Positions 49,465 to 54,840 of a DNA stretch of 54,840 nucleotides are shown piece by piece (the first letter of the stretch is position 1; each line of letters starts with the position of its first letter). The DNA is from Chromera velia (taxonomy: Eukaryota > Sar > Chromeraceae). The DNA lies in contig JAHBMJ010000332.1 in assembly GCA_018398765.1 (NCBI GenBank), positions 174,418 to 229,257 on the forward strand, given 5' to 3'. Made by a program: the position numbers and the translations under genes. The notes beneath the pieces are model-generated. The model was not told the DNA's origin. It ran no database searches and worked only from the letters and a program-made list of their open reading frames with translations.

Positions 49465-49506
<42 letters not shown>

Positions 49507-49981
49507 AGAGAGAAAGAGGGAAACAGGAAGAGAGAGACGCACATGCACACAAGTGTATGAAACCATACCCACACCACACAGAATCACCCAAACGCATGGA
49601 TGAACAAAGGGATGAATGGATGGAAAAACCGGCGGAGGAAAATGCTGACAGAAACCCATGGAGGTCTATTCCCATTGATCTCTATACCAAAACGCCTCTC
49701 TTTAAGTTGTTTCCTTTCTCACACAAATGCATGTCTCTCTGTCTTCGTCCTGTCTCTCAGAGAGAGTAAGTTTCTGTCAATCCATGACGCAGACCTTCCC
49801 CTTGCTTATTTCTCCCTCGGGAGACCTGCAATATGCCTTTCTTTCTGTTCTTCTGTTTTCTTCAAACTCTCTCAACCAGTCAGTCGACCTGCTCTCTTCC
49901 TTTTCATAGTGGCGGTAATTTAAAAGAACACACACAAAATTCTTCCTTCATTCGATCAGCTTGGCGCTGTCATACCAGCGT

Positions 49982-50012
<31 letters not shown>

Positions 50013-53000
50013 CTCTCTCGGATTGTATCGAGGTGTGTAGCACTCTCCCTCTCTCTGACCTTCTCTTGCTCTCCCTCCCTCTTTGTTTTTCTTTCGTTTG
50101 TTTGCTGAACCTTTTTCTCCAAGGGCCATCGCTTTTTCGTTGTCTGGCCGAATTCAGAGGGATGAAGGCACTCTCTCCTGCAACCGTGCAATTAAACATT
50201 CCCAACTTGCTCATTTATCCGTCCGTCCATCCGTCAATCCATTTTCCGTCTCCCTCCGCCTCTTTCGACACCCCCCCCACTGTTCCCTCCTTATTCCGTT
50301 CGGTTCCGTTCCTTCTTTGGTCTCTGCTTGCAGTGATAGATAAATCAAGTAGACGGAGATTGTTAAAAAAAGGACGAAGGCGCCATTTCTGTAGCTACCC
50401 CTCCCTGCCCCCCCCCCAAAAAGCATGTAAACAGACAAAGAGACTGCCTGACAAATGCCCCCCATGAACCAATCAATCAATACGTCGCCCGTCGCCCCTG
50501 CCTGATCGAAGCCCGGTCGGTCAAATGAACAAATCAATTTTACCCGTGAGTGAATAAATGAATGAATGAATGAGTAAATGGATGAATGCACCGAAAAGAT
50601 CACATCCATCGGTCGATCCATCCATCCAAATTCATTCCACGGAGGGAAAATTTTGCTTTCGCTTTTTGTTAATTTGTTGCAATCAGACAGACAGGCGGGC
50701 CGCATGGGTGAAGGAAAAGGCCGGCAGGCAGGGACGAACAGAACGACGAATGAGCATTGAAAGGAAAGAAAGGGACGCTCCGAGAAGCCTGCAGGGCAGA
50801 GAAGGGTTTAGAAGGGATGGGGATGGAGACCCAAGAAATGGAGAGGAAAACAGCCGGAGAGGTGGTCGGGGGAAGAGAGGGAGAGGAGGAAAGTTGGGCA
50901 GAGAAACCTTCCCTTCCTATTTGGCGGAAAGGAAAGGAGTCGATTCGTGAATGGATGAATGAACGAACAAATGAATTTATGCGCCAGTTAGAAGTCGAAC
51001 GAACAGACAGTACCTCCCTATTCGTTCGTTCGTCCGACAACTTTTTGATCTCACTTTTGCATCTTCTTTCCTTCCTTCCTTCCTTCCTTCCTTCCCTCCT
51101 CAATTTGAGCGTTGGGAGTCAGAGGTTTTTGTTTTTGTGTCTCTTTATGTGTCAGTCTGCCTGTCTCTCGCTCTGAGTGAAAGAGAACATGACAGAGGAA
51201 GGATGCTAGCGCCCTTCCTTCTTTTTTCACACACCGTTTTTCTCCTCTCCTCTTCGTCCTTTCCTTTCCTCTCCCGCAAGGTACTTACTTTCTCCCTTGC
51301 AACCGCCCTCCCTGAATTCGTCCTCTCTCACAGGCCAGAGAGACGAGGAAGTCGAGCGGGAAGAGCCACAGACGGCAGCAATAAGAAACAAGAGAGAAAA
51401 GAAGAAAAGAGAAAAGAAACAAAAGAAGAGGAAAGGAGAGTGAAGTGAGGGGGGGGAAGTGAGGGTAGAAAGCCACTTAGTTCGTTCGTTCGTTAATGTA
51501 TCGCAAAACTGTTCGCTCACTCGATCAATAGATGGATCGACCGATGGTCATCTATCAATTGAGTAAGTGAGTGAGTGGTCAGGAGTGACTGAGTGAGTGG
51601 GTGAGTAACAGGAAAAGAAAAAAGTCAAAAGACCAGATAAGACGACCGGTCTGCGTCTTCTGGAAGCACGTTCTTTCTTTCCTTCCCCGCCCTTCTCTCC
51701 CTTCCCTCTTCTCTCTTGATCGATGGATTGATGGATGGATGAGTTGGTGGATGAACGTTGATTCAGAGAATGAAAGAGTGGAGGAAGGGGAAGGGGAAAC
51801 GGGACAAAAAATGGACCTCTCTGTCGATCTCTCTCACCGAGCCTGCCGCACGGCCGATAGGAGGAGCCTTTGTGTGTAAGGGGAGGGGACGGAGACGGCA
51901 AGTGAGATAACAAGGGCTGCATTTGTACGCTCGAGCAATAAGTTCTTCCTAAAGTGGCGGAGAGACAGACGTAGCAATAGGGGGCAGAGAAGGGGGGGCA
52001 TCACGCTGATGAGAATAAACGAAAGAAATTTTGAGCGTGAGGGGAGGGAATCCATTGACTGTCTGTCTAAGTGAATTGACAGATGACCGAATGGATGAAT
52101 GAATGAATAAAAAAATAGGTGATGATGCGCGGTCACTGAATGTGCATCGATGAGCACGGTCGATCGAGAAGACAGGTGGTGGAGTGGATCGAGTCGTGAG
52201 TTGATCCACTGACTGACTTGACAAAAAATGACACACTTTCCCTGAAGACGTGCATGCTTCAGCACGTCACGTGACGTCACTTCTTTTTTCTTGTTTCCAT
52301 ACGCCCCACATGCTCTCTCTGTCTCTCCTTCAGCATTCAATCATGCAGGGTAGGTAAGGGTAAGTGCACGAACAGCAAGACAGAAGGAAAAGTGGCAAGG
52401 AAGGAAAACGAAAAGGAAACGGAAGTGGAGACAGCTAAGATAGCACAAAAGAGAAGAAACACCTCTGTAGGGAGGAACCGAAATCCCTTCGAAAAAACAG
52501 AAAGAAAGAAATCAATCAATCATGCAGCCAATCAATCGATCCGTCAGACCAGCTGCATGCATGGCATGCACACATGCAGGGGAGGAGTCCCGGCGTTTGA
52601 CGCCGAGCTGTTGGCACACAAATGAATGGAGTAAGTGAGAGGGTAACCCTCGGTCCTTCCTTTCTTCTTTGGTGCACAGACTTGTCAGTCTACCTTGTCT
52701 GAAAAAGGAAAAAGAAACAAAAGAGAAAGAAACGCTGTGGGTGCTCATATCCCTCAGCCACCCGTGGCCTCTCTCTCCTTCCTTCTCTTTCTGTGTCTGT
52801 CTCTCTCTCCCTCCTTCTCTCTTTCTGTGTCTGTCTCTCTCTCCCTCCTTCTCTCTTTCTGTGTCTGTTTGTCTTTCTCTTTCTTTCTTTCTTTCTTTCT
52901 TTCTATGCTTTCTTTCTTTCTTTCTTTCTATGTTTTCTTCATTCTTTTCCTTCCTTGCTTTCCTTTATTGCTGAAACTTCTTTCGGTCGGCTACGGTTTG

Positions 53001-53412
53001 CATTTCTTTGATACCATACCTACCTGACCATTTTCCTTTCCCTCACGCAGAAGTGCGTGTCTATATTTCATATTTCTTCCTTCCGATTCTCACTCTCTTT
53101 TCCTTCACTATCTCCTTGCTTGAAGGTGATCCACTGACCCACCAAGCTTCCTTCAACCACTGATGGTCTTGGCGCGCCGTGCTCTCTTGATTACTTTTGT
53201 CAACCAACCCACCAACGAATCATCTAACTGTCAGCCTCCTTTCCTTCCAACAAAATGCTTTCTTACTTATCTTTTCCCTTGCTTCATGCCTATCTGAGGT
53301 CAAAAAAATACGGACGAAAATTGACAAAGACGGGTATCTATTCCCGTCTTCACACTCTCATATTCTGTCCTTCAATCAGCCCGTCTCTCTGCTGTCTCGC
53401 CCATCGATGGAG
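49304..53412. other. Repeat-rich DNA without a supported gene
   Basis: Includes GA/CA runs (49460-49508), CT (49981-50008), AATG (50556-50580), TTCC (51067-51096) and TTTC (52876-52930) microsatellites in pyrimidine- or purine-rich DNA. Open frames are numerous but low-complexity. Isolated splice-like sites occur (for example an acceptor at 51321 and a minus-strand GTAAGT near 51285) without a coherent exon between them. Confidence 0.4.
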
Positions 53413-53958
53413 TCACACCCCTCCACCGGGTTCCTTCAAAGCCCTGCTGCTGTCTGAAGTGGACCTGAGCGGGTAAGGAGAGTGGGAACAACTCGCATCA
53501 TGCCCATTCACATCATGCGGGGGAGAGGTGGAGGGGTCATCCAGCGGAGTCATGGGGGGAGGGAGGGCGTCCCCGTCTCCATGAGGGGGTGGGGGCATCG
53601 CCTCCTCTCCCGAATCGCTACAGGGCGGTACGTGGGGCGAATGGTGCATGCATCTTGTGGCGGCTGTTGAAGAAGAAGACGAGGAGGAAGAGTGGCCACA
53701 GGAAGAGGAGTTGATGTTCATCCCCCCATGATCGCACAAAACTATCGGAGGAGCTCCCTCAAGAGCCTCTCGCCCCCCTACCATGCCAACATCCCCTCCT
53801 CGATTCTCAACAGTCCCTCCCGTATTCAAATGGGGATCCTCGGTGGCATTTGGGGCACTGCCACTGCTGCTGCTTGGATTCATATTCCCGTTCGGGGTCC
53901 CTGCAGCATGTCCGTTCTGCATCAGGTTGCAGAACGCCTCAAAACTGCTCGACAGAGC

Positions 53959-54004
<46 letters not shown>

Positions 54005-54821
54005 GACAGAGGCGGAGGGAGGTGAGAAGGAGAGTGAGAGGGAGTGAGAGAGACTTACGAAAGAACAACCTGACAGACACGATGGTGGTGTAAAGCTCGG
54101 GGGGACACACGTAGACGCACACACAAGATGATTCTGCTCGATCGAAGCAGATAGAGAGAGCTCCAGTAACCAACTAGAGGCCGAAGCCCAAAGCCAGCAC
54201 GAGAAGGCGGGCAACGATGTTGTTGTAACACTTGGGAACATACATTCACCATGCTTTTTTCCTTCCTTGCCTCCCTCTCTGCCTACTTTCTTTGTTTCTT
54301 CTTTCCACCCTTACATCCCTAATTCGACTTTCCACTTTTTGCGTCTTCCGACCTGCGGCCACCCCCAGCCCATTTATCGACTCCATTTTTTGTTTATCAA
54401 GTGAGTACATGAGAAAGAGGGACCCAAACACACGAGGGAGAAACAGCAAAGAGGGATGAAAAGAGAAGGAAGGGTTGAAGTGAAGCGACGGAGGCCCCAT
54501 CCAACCCACCCACCCCCCCACCGGGAGAAATTGCGGACGCCACCCGAGTTCTTCCGTCGCTTCTCGAAGACTCATCCACCTCCTGTCTCTGCAATCAATT
54601 GAATGAAGAAGAGTCCCACCAAGTCCTGAAGAGAACCAAGAAAAAAAGAAAACACACACTGAAGGAATGTAGGAAGGAAGGGAGTGCAAAAAACCTTCGG
54701 ACACGCAAAATACCGGGTCCGCGTACCAAAAAAAAACAGAACCGAAGACCACATGGGCATAAGAAGAAGAAGGGCGTGTCTTACCAGCAGAGACAGAATC
54801 ACTGTCTTGTCTGCTCGTCAT
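53413..54821 (-). CDS. 3' part of a minus-strand gene with a Ser/Pro/Gly-rich terminal exon
   Basis: The clearest exon is 53413-53958. It has acceptor gtgtgtgtgcag at the edge of a CA microsatellite, then 181 codons and TGA. It begins ALSSSFEAFCNLMQNG, then is rich in Ser, Gly, Pro, Asn and His, with an eight-Ser run and PPPPHGDGDALPPPMTP. Upstream, possible exons are 54059 and above (strong donor gtaagt, boundary unclear), about 54397-54588 containing RQEVDESSRSDGRTRVASA, and 54783-54821 starting MTSRQDSDSVSAG with donor gtaaga. I could not link these in one phase, so only the terminal exon is reasonably sure. The composition suggests a disordered tail of a regulatory protein; no domain is recognised. 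Confidence 0.4.
53963..54001. repeat. (CA)n microsatellite abutting a splice acceptor
   Basis: About 20 CA units. On the minus strand the GT run replaces the usual polypyrimidine tract directly before the acceptor AG of the exon at 53413-53958. Confidence 0.9.
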
Positions 54822-54840
54822 TCCTATCCCCCCCCCCCCC

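Overview
The window looks like nuclear DNA of a GC-rich protist, most probably an alveolate and most like a chromerid. The one clearly identifiable host gene is a calcium-dependent protein kinase (CDPK) split by many ordinary GT-AG introns. Gene density is low, and long stretches are packed with microsatellites and minisatellites, many of pure GA, CA or TTTC type. The family distribution of CDPKs (plants, green algae, apicomplexans, chromerids, ciliates) and the intron type are known facts; the chromerid assignment is my inference.

Layout. About 1-12 kb is simple repeats and AT-rich or pyrimidine-rich DNA. It holds the 3' end of an unrecognised spliced gene on the minus strand (2655-3491) and a TAG-interrupted coding-like frame on the plus strand (4436-4879). 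At 12.1-18.4 kb lies the CDPK on the minus strand. I could assemble nine exons, all in matching phase, plus a probable tenth exon that extends the C terminus. At 18.6-36.1 kb is a very large Ty1/copia-order LTR retroelement: gag with a CCHC zinc knuckle, a retropepsin-like site, integrase, a very long linker, reverse transcriptase and RNase H. Its long terminal copies are near-identical but oddly arranged. At 36.4-37.2 kb is an orphan minus-strand frame with two internal stops. At 37-46 kb are mostly repeats, including a 1.6 kb array of 9-bp units and an assembly gap (25 N). A weakly supported plus-strand gene end follows at 46.3-47.6 kb, then repeats. At 53.4-54.8 kb there is at least one coding exon of a minus-strand gene that runs off the right edge.

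The most interesting signal is in the retroelement. Its pol-like region keeps one reading frame for about 9.4 kb with no frameshift I could find, yet carries 18 internal stops (12 TAG, 4 TGA, 2 TAA). Each can be reached by one C-to-T change from CAG, CGA or CAA. Independently, a base-by-base reading of the two 1.4 kb terminal copies gives 33 transitions against 1 transversion, with about a third to a half of them in CpG context. Together these point to cytosine-deamination or RIP-like hypermutation of a repeat, or alternatively to stop-codon recoding. They do not look like ordinary neutral decay.
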